The notes beneath the pieces are model-generated. The model worked only from the letters and a program-made list of their open reading frames with translations, had not been told where the DNA came from and did no database searches. DNA of 64,000 nucleotides, taken from contig NZ_FPKV01000001.1 in assembly GCF_900114265.1 (NCBI RefSeq), positions 992,001 through 1,056,000 on the forward strand, written 5' to 3'. Shown here piece by piece: positions 41,979 to 50,082 of the stretch (position 1 is its first letter; each line of letters starts with the position of its first letter). A program made the translations under genes and the position numbers. The DNA comes from Flaviramulus basaltis (lineage in GTDB: Bacteria > Bacteroidota > Bacteroidia > Flavobacteriales > Flavobacteriaceae).

Positions 41979-42926
41979 ATGAAGACTATAAAATTACTTT
42001 TAAGCTTTGCGTTAACAGCAACACTTTTTACCTCGTGTTATACAGAGGTAACTGTAGATGACTATAATGATGTACCACAAATCTCATTAAACCAATTGTT
42101 AAACTCGTATGAGTTATGGTATGTTGATATTAATGCAACCACAGGTTATGGAGAAACACCTTTTTTACAAAAAGCGTTTACAATTTCATTTAGAAATGGC
42201 GTGGTTTATGCAAATAACAATATTGTTGGATTAGGAGATAACGGTGGTGGTTTTGGAATTGATGTTGGAGAATATGATGCTTACAATATGATTTTAGATG
42301 TATATCATGATATTGATGGGTTTGAAACTTTTGATGTTTATGAAATAGATAATAATACCATTGAGTTTTACAATCCAAACAACGATACCTCTTACTTTTT
42401 AAATGGCTATCAACGTAGTAATTTTGATTACGACTTTGTGTTCTATGATAATATTCACTATTTCTTACAGGAATATGAAGCTTGGGAAAAAACATATACC
42501 AGTGATTTTGGAGCAATTAATGAGTTTGATAACGAAAATTATTTACAATTCTTAGCAGGAGGAAACGATTCAACTTTTAGAAGCTCACAAGACACAAATA
42601 TTTCTAACCCAGATAATTTATATTGGGATTACACAGGAGTTTATGGTGTTGGAAACGTTAGCAATAATATGTATCTAAAAACTTTAACATTAGATTATGA
42701 TTTCTTAGGCAATGAATATTTTGAATTGAGCGTTATAAATGATGGAAGGATAGAGTTGTTTCATCCAGCCTCAGAAACGGTTTATGAATTTGAAGGAAGA
42801 GGTTATATACAGTACTTAAAAACTGGTAATACAAAAGGAAAAACAACAAGTTTAAAAGAAGATAAAAAACGTAAGTTTAGAAAAGATAAAGTAGCAAACC
42901 CAAGAGAAAACACAAGGGTTAAATAA
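41979..42926 (+). CDS. Lipoprotein of unknown function (315 aa)
   Basis: 315 residues from ATG 41979; a TTG two codons upstream is less likely. The lipoprotein signal ends at Cys20 (FTSC). The mature region is acidic and aromatic, with DDYNDVPQISLNQLLNSYELWYVDINATTG, two repeated halves of beta character, and a strongly basic tail (KGKTTSLKEDKKRKFRKDK near residues 285-305). I recognise this as a flavobacterial lipoprotein family without assigned role. An AATATTTG just before the start could be a degenerate -7 box. A terminator follows. Confidence 0.7.
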   Translation: MKTIKLLLSFALTATLFTSCYTEVTVDDYNDVPQISLNQLLNSYELWYVDINATTGYGETPFLQKAFTISFRNGVVYANNNIVGLGDNGGGFGIDVGEYDAYNMILDVYHDIDGFETFDVYEIDNNTIEFYNPNNDTSYFLNGYQRSNFDYDFVFYDNIHYFLQEYEAWEKTYTSDFGAINEFDNENYLQFLAGGNDSTFRSSQDTNISNPDNLYWDYTGVYGVGNVSNNMYLKTLTLDYDFLGNEYFELSVINDGRIELFHPASETVYEFEGRGYIQYLKTGNTKGKTTSLKEDKKRKFRKDKVANPRENTRVK

Positions 42927-42951
42927 AAATTTTGGTTGGTTATTTAGTTTA

Positions 42952-42993
42952 GAAACCGTTTAAAGTATTGTGCTTTAAGCGGTTTCTTTTTTT
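42952..42993 (+). terminator. Terminator after the 315-aa lipoprotein
   Basis: GAAACCGTTTAAAG pairs with CTTTAAGCGGTTTC (one G-U pair) around a seven-base loop and leads into a run of T. Confidence 0.88.
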
Positions 42994-43120
42994 CGTGATT
43001 TTATCTTTAATTAATTATTAATTATGTGACTTTTTGTTTTTTCTGTGTCATATATTATGTAAGTTTAGCATATATAAATTAAACGATACAAATAAATATT
43101 AATTTTAAACACAATAAACT

Positions 43121-43606
43121 ATGGGACTATTTTCATTTATTAAAAACGCTGGAGCTAAAGTATTCGGAATTGGAAAAACAGATGCTGAAGAATCTGCAGA
43201 GGCTGCTGCTGCTGAATTAAAACTAGAAGAAGCTGCTGCAAAAAAACTTGAAGAAACAATAACAGATTTACAATTACAAGTAGAAGATTTAAATGTTTTT
43301 ATTGATGATGACGCTGCAACTATTTCTGGTAAAGCTTACGATCAAGCAACAAAAGAAAAAGTTGTTTTAGTAGTTGGAAACTCAAATGGTATCGCTACTG
43401 TTGATGATCAAATGACAGTTGAACATGTAGAACCAGAAGCACAGTTTCATACTGTAGTAAGTGGTGATACTTTAGGAAAAATTGCTAAAAATTATTATGG
43501 TAATGCTATGAAATACCCAGTTATTTTTGAAGCAAACAAACCAATGTTAACCGATCCTGATAAAATATATCCAGGACAAGTATTGCGTATTCCTGCCTTA
43601 GACTAA
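43121..43606 (+). CDS. lysM: BON-LysM domain protein (Kbp/YgaU-like)
   Basis: 161 residues without signal peptide. The N-terminal half (about 1-100) contains an Ala/Glu-rich helix and a BON domain (LNVFIDDDAATISGKAYDQATKEKVVLVVGNSNGIATVDD). A LysM domain occupies the C-terminus (~108-159, HTVVSGDTLGKIAKNYYGNAMKYPVIFEANKP...LRIPALD). The order BON then LysM is that of the E. coli K+-binding protein Kbp (YgaU), a cytosolic potassium sensor, although such proteins are often labelled peptidoglycan-binding. Monocistronic with a terminator downstream. Confidence 0.9.
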   Translation: MGLFSFIKNAGAKVFGIGKTDAEESAEAAAAELKLEEAAAKKLEETITDLQLQVEDLNVFIDDDAATISGKAYDQATKEKVVLVVGNSNGIATVDDQMTVEHVEPEAQFHTVVSGDTLGKIAKNYYGNAMKYPVIFEANKPMLTDPDKIYPGQVLRIPALD

Positions 43607-43630
43607 ACCTATTTAACATTATGTTATTTT

Positions 43631-43660
43631 AAAAGCCAACTTTTTCAAGTTGGCTTTTTT
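43631..43660 (+). terminator. Terminator after the BON-LysM gene
   Basis: AAAAGCCAACTT pairs with AAGTTGGCTTTT around a four-base loop and extends into six T. Confidence 0.9.
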
Positions 43661-43780
43661 ATATCTTAAATCACAAAAATTAGCTGTAAATTTTATGTAA
43701 AGGGTTTTTGTTTTATTCCGCTTAAGTGATATTTATAATGAAAGTTAAATATTAAAAGAAGGAAAAAATAATAATAATAA

Positions 43781-44188
43781 TTAAGCTTCCTTTTTTAAAC
43801 TTCTATTAAGTAATCCCATAGCAACATAAAGCACTGGTGAAATTAATATTTCTTGAATTGTATGAGCAAAATCTTTTAAATTCCGACTTATTTCCATAAT
43901 AAACCAATCAAATAAACCCATACTAGTAATAATACATAATCCGGAAATATGAATAAGATGCCAAATAGAAGACATCCAAGAATCCTTCAGTTTTCCAAGA
44001 TGAAAAGTCCCAATTATATATACTAATATTGTAACACCAAATCTAATGAGATGAAAGGTTAGTTTAGGCAGTAATAGCCATTCTTGACTCTCAGTTATAA
44101 AAAAAAGATAATACCAAGAGTAGATAATTATTATAAATATAAGTCCAGATATAAAACGAAATTTATCCGATTTGTAGGGGTTGTTCAT
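43781..44188 (-). CDS. Exosortase-associated membrane protein
   Basis: 135 residues with four predicted membrane helices (about 13-30, 40-61, 74-92 and 110-127). Small loops carry basic residues. I do not recognise a named family. Its start overlaps the end of the exosortase gene by 26 bases, so it is almost certainly co-translated and part of the same system. Many Bacteroidota exosortases have such a small accessory membrane protein. Role unknown. Confidence 0.7.
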   Translation of the reverse strand: MNNPYKSDKFRFISGLIFIIIIYSWYYLFFITESQEWLLLPKLTFHLIRFGVTILVYIIGTFHLGKLKDSWMSSIWHLIHISGLCIITSMGLFDWFIMEISRNLKDFAHTIQEILISPVLYVAMGLLNRSLKKEA

Positions 44189-44765
44189 TTTTTAAATGAA
44201 TTTTTCTAGAGTAAAACATCCACATTAAAAATGTAGCGGTATATACAGTTGCTTTAAATAAATAATGATGGGCAAATTCAAAATAAGCATGAAAATATTC
44301 TCTTAAGTAAATTAATCCAGTGCACCTAAGAATATTTATTAAGTCAATTAAAATTACACCAATGATAATATAAAGTGTTTTACGCCAAAATTTAGAAGGC
44401 ATACAAACAATAAAGCCAATATATAAAACCATTAACTCCAAACCATTGCAAACATCAGCAATAAATAGAACCAACTTGTCATTGTGATATATTTGAGAGG
44501 CTTGTTCTTTTACCAATAAATCTCCTCCATCATCAACAAATGTAGAAACTTCTTTTTTTGAGGAAAAACCCGACATATCACCTAAGTTGTTTAATACAAA
44601 AACAGATGCTTCTCCAACATGAGTTGTTAATGGATGATCAAGAATTTTTGAATCGGACAAAAACAGGCCGTAAACCAGTTTCCAAACTATAAAAAACAAC
44701 AAAGCTTTTCCTAAGAAAAGCCTTATTGGTAATGGGATTTCATTTTTAAGTGAAGTAAAACTCAC
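44163..44765 (-). CDS. Exosortase/archaeosortase family transpeptidase
   Basis: 200 residues with several membrane helices. The catalytic triad of exosortases is visible: Cys106 in ADVCNGLELMVLYIGF, Arg147 in NILRCTGLIYL, and His166 or His167 in EFAHHYLFKATVY. The protein should cleave its substrate's C-terminal sorting tail at the inner membrane and pass the mature part on. The start is GTG 44765, which shares its G with the stop of the substrate gene (TAGTG), showing translational coupling. It overlaps the accessory membrane gene by 26 bases. I cannot assign a named Xrt subclass with certainty. Confidence 0.88.
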   Translation of the reverse strand: MSFTSLKNEIPLPIRLFLGKALLFFIVWKLVYGLFLSDSKILDHPLTTHVGEASVFVLNNLGDMSGFSSKKEVSTFVDDGGDLLVKEQASQIYHNDKLVLFIADVCNGLELMVLYIGFIVCMPSKFWRKTLYIIIGVILIDLINILRCTGLIYLREYFHAYFEFAHHYLFKATVYTATFLMWMFYSRKIHLKNEQPLQIG

Positions 44766-45061
44766 TATTTTTTGTTTTCACGTAGCTTTTTAACTCCAAA
44801 AGCTGCTGCACCTAGCAATAATATACTCAAACCTCCATCTAATGGAATTGAGTCATTTCCTCCGCCTTTATTGCATTTTCCGAAATGGCTTGTTCTACCA
44901 CATTTTCCGCACTTTTTGTTATTATAATCATGTTGACCATGAGTAGGAGGAGACCAAAACCACCACCATCCAGTAGCATATGTATTGCTCGTAAAAGTTA
45001 GAGCAAATATTATTGATAATACAGTGATAGTTTTAGATACAGTGTTTTTTTTATTTTTCAT
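44765..45061 (-). CDS. Small exosortase substrate with PLDGG-type C-terminal sorting signal
   Basis: 98 residues from ATG 45061; an upstream in-frame start at 45088 would add nine residues ahead of the signal peptide and is less likely. Signal peptide 1-29 (ending NTYA), a Trp-rich start (GWWWFWSPP), then a Gly/Lys/His-rich segment with Cys51, Cys54 and Cys63 (KKCGKCGRTSHFGKCNKGG). The tail is tripartite: IPLDGG (72-77), a hydrophobic helix (78-90) and a basic end KKLRENKK. That is the layout of Bacteroidota PEP/PID-CTERM-like sorting signals. The mature peptide would be only ~40-45 residues. First gene of the exosortase operon. Confidence 0.82.
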   Translation of the reverse strand: MKNKKNTVSKTITVLSIIFALTFTSNTYATGWWWFWSPPTHGQHDYNNKKCGKCGRTSHFGKCNKGGGNDSIPLDGGLSILLLGAAAFGVKKLRENKK

Positions 45062-45087
45062 AATACTAGAGATTAATAATAGCGCCA

Positions 45088-45095
45088 TAAAGGTA
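45088..45095 (-). promoter_or_regulatory. Candidate -7 box of the exosortase operon
   Basis: The minus strand reads TACCTTTA, one mismatch from TAnnTTTG, 26 bases before the substrate ATG. Two TTTCGATGAA direct repeats lie 37-96 bases upstream of it. Confidence 0.4.
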
Positions 45096-45130
45096 AAAAC
45101 AATTCAATCAATTATAGTTTTTTTTTGTTT

Positions 45131-45184
45131 ATTTCGATGAAATATGAATTTTTTTCTTCAAAATACCTATGGCTTTCGATGAAG
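45131..45184. promoter_or_regulatory. Paired TTTCGATGAA direct repeats upstream of the exosortase operon
   Basis: TTTCGATGAA occurs at 45132-45141 and again at 45174-45183, 42 bases apart (about four helix turns). The first copy is within the dyad ATTTC-GAT-GAAAT. They lie upstream of the exosortase operon start. The rest of the 45062-45360 region is A/T-rich and holds no gene I can support. Confidence 0.4.
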
Positions 45185-45360
45185 TACATTTTTAGTCTAC
45201 TAAAGTGTTGATAACTAGGTTTTTGATTTTTTTTTAGTGAAAATCATGAGATTTGGGTTGTTTTTTTTCAGAACAATAAAAAAGATTATAATTTTATAGG
45301 AATATAATAAATTTTAACATAAAATTTATTATTAAAATATTAATAAGCTGATTATTGTAG

Positions 45361-45939
45361 TTATCTATAAAAATTCATCTCATCTAAATACTCCCAAACA
45401 AATTCTGGTAGCATTGGTTTCACAATTTTACCAGTTTTAATAGCATTTCGAATAAAGGTTGAAGAAAGCTGCATTATAGGCGCATTTACAGTGTGTATTT
45501 TTTTATGCCCATCAAATTGTGTTTCCACTTTGTTTTCTGAAATTCTAGGGTATACATAAATATGGTGGTTTTCAAGAATTACTTCGTAATTTTTCCATTT
45601 GTGAAAACTTTTTAAATTGTCTTCACCCATAATTAAAGAGAACTCATAATCAGGGTGTTTTTCCTGTAAATGGGCAAGCGTATTTACTGTATAATTAGGT
45701 TGAGGTAAATTAAATTCTATATCGCTTGATTTAAGTTTGGAGTAATCTTTTGTGGCACGATACACCATTTCCAAGCGTTGGTAATTATCAAGTAAACTAC
45801 TTTTCTTTTTAAAAGGATTATGTGGTGTAACAACAAACCAAATTTGGTCTAAATCACTATATTCTGCCATATGGTTAGCAATAACTAAATGTCCAATATG
45901 AATAGGATTAAAGGAGCCAAAATACAACCCAATCTTCAT
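45361..45939 (-). CDS. nadD: Nicotinate-nucleotide adenylyltransferase
   Basis: 192 residues, normal NadD length. The nucleotidyltransferase motif GSFNPIHIGH (9-18) is at the N-terminus and the second signature, SSTFIRNAIKTGK, near the end (SSTxIR, binding ATP phosphates). It makes deamido-NAD from nicotinate mononucleotide and ATP in the cytosol. It is 3 bases after gmk and probably co-transcribed with yicC and gmk. Minus strand. Confidence 0.96.
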   Translation of the reverse strand: MKIGLYFGSFNPIHIGHLVIANHMAEYSDLDQIWFVVTPHNPFKKKSSLLDNYQRLEMVYRATKDYSKLKSSDIEFNLPQPNYTVNTLAHLQEKHPDYEFSLIMGEDNLKSFHKWKNYEVILENHHIYVYPRISENKVETQFDGHKKIHTVNAPIMQLSSTFIRNAIKTGKIVKPMLPEFVWEYLDEMNFYR

Positions 45940-45942
45940 GTT

Positions 45943-46530
45943 TTAAGATTTTAAAAAATCATTAACTAAAGCTTCAGCGTCACGTAAAGCGCTTTCTAAA
46001 TTGTCATTTACAATAATTACATCAAATAAAGGTGCGGTAGCTAATTCTGCTGATGCTTTTGCAACACGCATATTTATTTTGTCTTCACTTTCAGTTTTGC
46101 GCTTTTTTAAACGAATTTTTAATTCGTCAATACTTGGTGGTTTTACAAAAATAGCTAAAGTTTGGTCTGGAAATTTACGTTTAATTCGTAATCCACCAGA
46201 AACATCTATATCAAAAATAACATTCTTACCTAGCGACCAAATACGCTCTACTTCAGTTTTTAAAGTGCCATAAAAATTATCGCGATAAACTTCTTCCCAC
46301 TCTAAGAATTCGTCGTTTTTAATTTTGTTTTTGAACTCTTTAGCAGATAAAAAATAATAGTCTTTTTTATCAATTTCTTTGCCTCGTTTTTCGCGTGAAG
46401 TTGCCGATATAGAAAATTCTAAATTTAAATCTTCTAATTTAAGTAAGTGTCTCACAATGGTCGTTTTTCCAGAGCCTGAAGGTGCCGAGAACACAATGAG
46501 TTTGCCTTGTTTATTGTCTTTGTTTATCAC
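45943..46530 (-). CDS. gmk: Guanylate kinase
   Basis: 195 residues. The P-loop is SAPSGSGKTT (15-24), followed by the GMP-binding segment ISATSREKRGKEIDKKDYYFLS and the lid region KRKTESEDKINMRVAKASAEL. It phosphorylates GMP to GDP in the cytosol. It sits in a tight yicC-gmk-nadD cluster (20 bases after yicC, 3 before nadD), an arrangement common in Bacteroidota. Confidence 0.97.
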   Translation of the reverse strand: MINKDNKQGKLIVFSAPSGSGKTTIVRHLLKLEDLNLEFSISATSREKRGKEIDKKDYYFLSAKEFKNKIKNDEFLEWEEVYRDNFYGTLKTEVERIWSLGKNVIFDIDVSGGLRIKRKFPDQTLAIFVKPPSIDELKIRLKKRKTESEDKINMRVAKASAELATAPLFDVIIVNDNLESALRDAEALVNDFLKS

Positions 46531-46550
46531 TAATTATTTTGTTTTACTAG

Positions 46551-47408
46551 TTAAAGTACATTCAATAATTGTTCCTTAATTTTTTCAAGCTCATCCTTCA
46601 TTTGAACAACTAATTGTTGCATTGGAGCATAATTACTTTTAGAACCTATAGTGTTTATTTCTCGTCCCATTTCTTGACTAATAAACCCTAATTTTTTTCC
46701 GTTAGAATCTTTAGAGTTTATAGACTCTGTAAAATAATTTAAATGGTTTTTTAAACGCACTTTTTCTTCAGTAATATCAAATTTTTCAATGTAATACACT
46801 AGCTCTTGCTCAAACCTGTTCTCGTCGTATTTTTCTTTTAAATCTTCAACACCTTTTAATAAACGTTCACGAACACCTTCAATACGATCTGGATCCATAG
46901 TAATAACTTGGTCTAATAAATTTTCAATAATAGTAACACGGTTATTAAAATCATGCTCTAAGGCTTTACCTTCATCTAACCTGTGGTTTTTTAAATCGTT
47001 TATAGCGTTATTGATTTCATTTTCAATAGTTTGCCATTCGTTTTCGTCAATTTCTTCTCGTACAGTATTTAATGCATCTGGAAAACGAACCGCCATTTTA
47101 AGAAGCTCGATATCATTTCCATTAACAACATTTTTAAGCTGTTCCATGTATTGCTTTACAACGGGTGTGTTTATTTGAGTTGAGGTATCTTCAGCAGTGG
47201 CTTCAACATAAATAGAAAAATCTACTTTACCGCGCTCTAGTTTATCGGCAAGAATCTTTCTTATAGCAAGTTCTTTTTCTCTGTAAATAGAAGGCATTCT
47301 AGCATTTAAATCTAAATTTTTACTATTTAAAGATTTAAGTTCTATTGTTATTTTTTTTGTTGGTAATTGCAAAACAGATTTCCCATAACCCGTCATTGAA
47401 TATATCAT
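46551..47408 (-). CDS. yicC: YicC family protein (endoribonuclease-like)
   Basis: 285 residues. It starts with the family hallmark MIYSMTGYGKS, followed by IELKSLNSKNLDLNARMP, and ends ...NTIGSKSNYAPMQQLVVQMKDELEKIKEQLLNV, all typical of YicC. E. coli YicC has been reported as an endoribonuclease acting on small RNAs. Cytosolic, helical. It is first of the yicC-gmk-nadD cluster on the minus strand. Full length. Confidence 0.95.
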   Translation of the reverse strand: MIYSMTGYGKSVLQLPTKKITIELKSLNSKNLDLNARMPSIYREKELAIRKILADKLERGKVDFSIYVEATAEDTSTQINTPVVKQYMEQLKNVVNGNDIELLKMAVRFPDALNTVREEIDENEWQTIENEINNAINDLKNHRLDEGKALEHDFNNRVTIIENLLDQVITMDPDRIEGVRERLLKGVEDLKEKYDENRFEQELVYYIEKFDITEEKVRLKNHLNYFTESINSKDSNGKKLGFISQEMGREINTIGSKSNYAPMQQLVVQMKDELEKIKEQLLNVL

Positions 47409-47473
47409 AAACTAGTGTATTAAGTTACACAAAGGTAATTAAAACCTAAAGGATAGAAAATAGATAAATGAAT

Positions 47474-47514
47474 GTTAAAAAATAAAAGGCTCAAACATTT
47501 CGTTAAAGCCTTTT
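47474..47514 (-). terminator. Terminator of the tRNA-Leu gene
   Basis: AAAAGGCT and AGCCTTTT pair around a 15-base loop directly after the tRNA 3' end on the minus strand, followed by a T-rich run. Confidence 0.75.
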
Positions 47515-47515
47515 G

Positions 47516-47597
47516 TACTCAAGGTGGGAATCGAACCCACACAACCGAAGTTACTGGATTTTGAATCCAGCGCGTCTACCAATTCCGCCACTTGAGC
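47516..47597 (-). tRNA. tRNA-Leu (CAA anticodon)
   Basis: The minus-strand sequence folds as a class II tRNA. The acceptor arm is GCTCAAG with CTTGAGT, followed by a discriminator A. The D-arm region is GCGGAATTGGTAGACGC and the anticodon stem CTGGA/TCCAG encloses the loop TTCAAAA, giving anticodon CAA. A short variable arm precedes the T-arm GTGGGTTCGATTCCCAC. The CCA end is not encoded. It reads TTG codons. Confidence 0.97.
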
Positions 47598-47683
47598 ATA
47601 TTTTGGATAGCAAAAATATATATTTTTTCCATATTAATCATAAAAATACTGTTCAATATACTTTTTAGGTTAAAATAAATGTA

Positions 47684-47691
47684 TAAATTTG
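47684..47691 (+). promoter_or_regulatory. Candidate -7 box for prs
   Basis: TAAATTTG is an exact TAnnTTTG match, 53 bases before the prs ATG. Confidence 0.55.
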
Positions 47692-47744
47692 CACCTCGTT
47701 AAAAATAACGTCGTGTTTTCACACTCTAAAACAATAAGTTAACT

Positions 47745-48686
47745 ATGCCAATTGTTATAACCGAAGCTAAAATTTTTGCATGTACTCAAAGTAAAGTTCT
47801 TGGAGAAAAAATAGCTAAGGCATTTGGTGCTGAATTAGGTAATGTAATTACATCTACTTATAGTGATGGTGAATTTCAACCATCCTATGAAGAGTCTATT
47901 CGTGGCACTAGAATTTTCATTATTGGTTCTACTAATCCAGGACCAGAAAACTTAATGGAAATGTTGTTAATGATTGATGCTGCAAAACGAGCATCAGCAA
48001 GACATATAACAGCAGTTTTACCATATTTTGGTTGGGCAAGACAAGATAGAAAAGACAAACCAAGGGTGCCAATTGCGGCAAAATTGGTTGCTAAAATGTT
48101 AGAAGCAGCAGGAGCAACGCGTATAATAACGATGGATTTACATGCTGATCAAATACAAGGCTTTTTTGAAAGACCTGTAGATCATTTATTTGCATCTACA
48201 ATTTTTCTTCCTTATTTGAGAAGTTTAAATCTGCCAAATTTAACAATAGCATCGCCAGATATGGGTGGTTCCAAAAGAGCTTATGCATATTCTAAAGCTT
48301 TAGAAAGCGATGTGGTAATTTGTTATAAGCAACGTGCCAAAGCAAATATTATCTCTCATATGGAGTTAATTGGTGATGTAACGGGTAAAAATGTGGTGTT
48401 GGTTGATGATATGGTTGATACGGCAGGAACATTAACAAAAGCAGCAGATTTAATGATGGAGCGTGGTGCATTAAGCGTAAGAGCCATTTGTACGCATCCA
48501 ATATTATCTGGAAATGCTTATGAAAAATTAGAAAAATCAAAATTAGAAGAATTAATAGTAACAGATTCTATACCAGTTAAACCTTTAAGTAATAAAATTA
48601 AAGTTTTAAGCTGTGCAGAATTATTTGCTGAGGTTATGGATAAAGTACATAACAACCAGTCTATTAGTTCAAAATTTGTAATGTAA
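47745..48686 (+). CDS. prs: Ribose-phosphate pyrophosphokinase
   Basis: 313 residues, the usual PRPP synthetase length. Seen in order: FIIGSTNPGPENLMEMLLMIDA, the ATP site YFGWARQDRKDKPR, the metal-binding MDLHADQIQGFF, and the PRPP loop VLVDDMVDTAGTL. It makes PRPP from ribose 5-phosphate and ATP for nucleotide, His and Trp synthesis. It has its own promoter box, is divergent from tRNA-Leu, and is followed 24 bases later by rplY, the common prs-rplY-pth order of bacteria. Confidence 0.98.
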   Translation: MPIVITEAKIFACTQSKVLGEKIAKAFGAELGNVITSTYSDGEFQPSYEESIRGTRIFIIGSTNPGPENLMEMLLMIDAAKRASARHITAVLPYFGWARQDRKDKPRVPIAAKLVAKMLEAAGATRIITMDLHADQIQGFFERPVDHLFASTIFLPYLRSLNLPNLTIASPDMGGSKRAYAYSKALESDVVICYKQRAKANIISHMELIGDVTGKNVVLVDDMVDTAGTLTKAADLMMERGALSVRAICTHPILSGNAYEKLEKSKLEELIVTDSIPVKPLSNKIKVLSCAELFAEVMDKVHNNQSISSKFVM

Positions 48687-48710
48687 TTTAATAATTAATA
48701 TAAATAGAAA

Positions 48711-49340
48711 ATGAAATCAATTACAATCAACGGATCTCAAAGAGAAAGCGTGGGCAAAAAAGCAACAAAAGCCTTACGTAATGCTGGTCAGGTTCCTTGC
48801 GTATTATACGGAGGAGACAAACCAGTTCATTTTTCAGCAACTGAGTTAGAATTCTCTAAACTAGTATACACGCCTAATGCGCATACAGTTGTGATTAATT
48901 TAGACAATGGTGAAACTTTAAATGCGGTACTTCAAGACATTCAATTTCACCCAGTAACAGATAATATTTTACACGTAGATTTTTATCAGTTATTTGAAGA
49001 CAAAGAAATTGCTTTAAATATTCCTGTAAACCTAGTAGGTAACTCTAGGGGTGTTAAAAACGGTGGTGTTTTAAGAAGAAACAACCGTAAATTACGTATT
49101 AAAGCACTTCCAGCTAACTTGCCAGATTTTATCGAAATAGATATTACACCTTTAAAAATTGGCGATAAGGTTAGTGTTGGTGATTTATTAAGTGATAAAT
49201 ATACTTTCTTACATACAGATAATATCGTAGTATGTCAAGTTAGAACATCAAGAACAGCTGTTGTTGATGATGAAGATGAAGACGAAGAAGAAGGAACTGA
49301 AGCTGGAGCAGAAGCTCAAGCGGCAGAAGCTCAAGAATAA
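48711..49340 (+). CDS. rplY: 50S ribosomal protein L25 / general stress protein Ctc
   Basis: 209 residues, the long (Ctc-type) form. The N-terminal L25 domain has [33 protein letters not shown] and [24 protein letters not shown]-terminal TL5-like domain follows, and then a strongly acidic tail ([19 protein letters not shown]). It binds 5S rRNA in the large ribosomal subunit. It lies between prs and pth, and a terminator separates it from pth. Confidence 0.96.
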   Translation: MKSITINGSQRESVGKKATKALRNAGQVPCVLYGGDKPVHFSATELEFSKLVYTPNAHTVVINLDNGETLNAVLQDIQFHPVTDNILHVDFYQLFEDKEIALNIPVNLVGNSRGVKNGGVLRRNNRKLRIKALPANLPDFIEIDITPLKIGDKVSVGDLLSDKYTFLHTDNIVVCQVRTSRTAVVDDEDEDEEEGTEAGAEAQAAEAQE

Positions 49341-49361
49341 ACATATTCTTAACTTAAATAT

Positions 49362-49396
49362 AAAAAGCATTCTGTATTATTCAGGATGCTTTTTTA
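49362..49396 (+). terminator. Terminator after rplY
   Basis: AAAAAGCATTCTG pairs with CAGGATGCTTTTT (one mismatch) around a loop and ends in T. Confidence 0.82.
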
Positions 49397-49417
49397 TTTT
49401 TACAAAAACAAACTTTT

Positions 49418-50044
49418 ATGTGTCAGTTTTTAAAAAATTTATTTAAGAGTAAAAAGAACATAAAAGAACAAGATACAATGAAGAAATATTTAATTGTTGG
49501 TTTAGGAAATATTGGAGAAAAGTATGAAAACACACGCCATAATATTGGGTTTAAAGTGTTGGACTATTTTGCAAATCAAGAAAGCTTAACTTTTGAAACT
49601 CAAAAATTAGGAGATATAACAACCTATAAATTAAAAGGAAGAACATTTATATTTTTAAAGCCAAATACTTATATGAATTTAAGTGGGAAAGCGGTTTTAT
49701 ATTGGTTAACTAAAGAAAATATTCTTTTAGAAAACCTACTAATTATTACAGATGACTTAAACCTTCCTTTTGGAAGTATTCGACTAAAAACTAAAGGAAG
49801 TGATGGTGGACATAATGGTTTAAAAGATATTCAAGATAAATTGAATACAGTAAAATACAACCGATTTAGATTTGGTATAAGTGATGCTTTTAGTAAAGGT
49901 AAACAGATTGATTACGTTTTAGGCGAATGGACTGATGAGGAAAACAAAATCTTAAAAGAACGCTTAGAAAAATCAGTAGATTTAATAAAATCTTTTGCTT
50001 TAGCTGGTATAAATAATACTATGAATACCTTTAACGGTAAATAA
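49418..50044 (+). CDS. pth: Peptidyl-tRNA hydrolase
   Basis: 208 residues from ATG 49418. The canonical enzyme starts at the second Met (49478, MKKYLIVGLGNIG), leaving a 20-residue basic leader (MCQFLKNLFKSKKNIKEQDT) that may be a real extension or untranslated. Catalytic residues are present: the His in NTRHNIGF, the Asn in NTYMNLSG, the Asp in ITDDLNLPFG, and GGHNGLKD. It releases peptides from stalled tRNAs in the cytosol. It follows rplY after a terminator. A bidirectional terminator follows. Confidence 0.95.
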   Translation: MCQFLKNLFKSKKNIKEQDTMKKYLIVGLGNIGEKYENTRHNIGFKVLDYFANQESLTFETQKLGDITTYKLKGRTFIFLKPNTYMNLSGKAVLYWLTKENILLENLLIITDDLNLPFGSIRLKTKGSDGGHNGLKDIQDKLNTVKYNRFRFGISDAFSKGKQIDYVLGEWTDEENKILKERLEKSVDLIKSFALAGINNTMNTFNGK

Positions 50045-50080
50045 AAAGAGAAGGTTTTTAAACCTTCTCTTTTTATTTTT
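50043..50080. terminator. Bidirectional terminator between pth and the metalloprotease
   Basis: AAAAAGAGAAGGTTT pairs with AAACCTTCTCTTTTT around a very short loop. It serves pth and the converging protease gene. Confidence 0.9.
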
Positions 50081-50082
50081 AA

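Noticed and set aside
42190-42516. Minus-strand open frame of 108 codons inside the 315-aa lipoprotein gene
   Set aside because: Tyr/His-rich antisense product with no start context, fully inside a gene with a clear lipoprotein signal.
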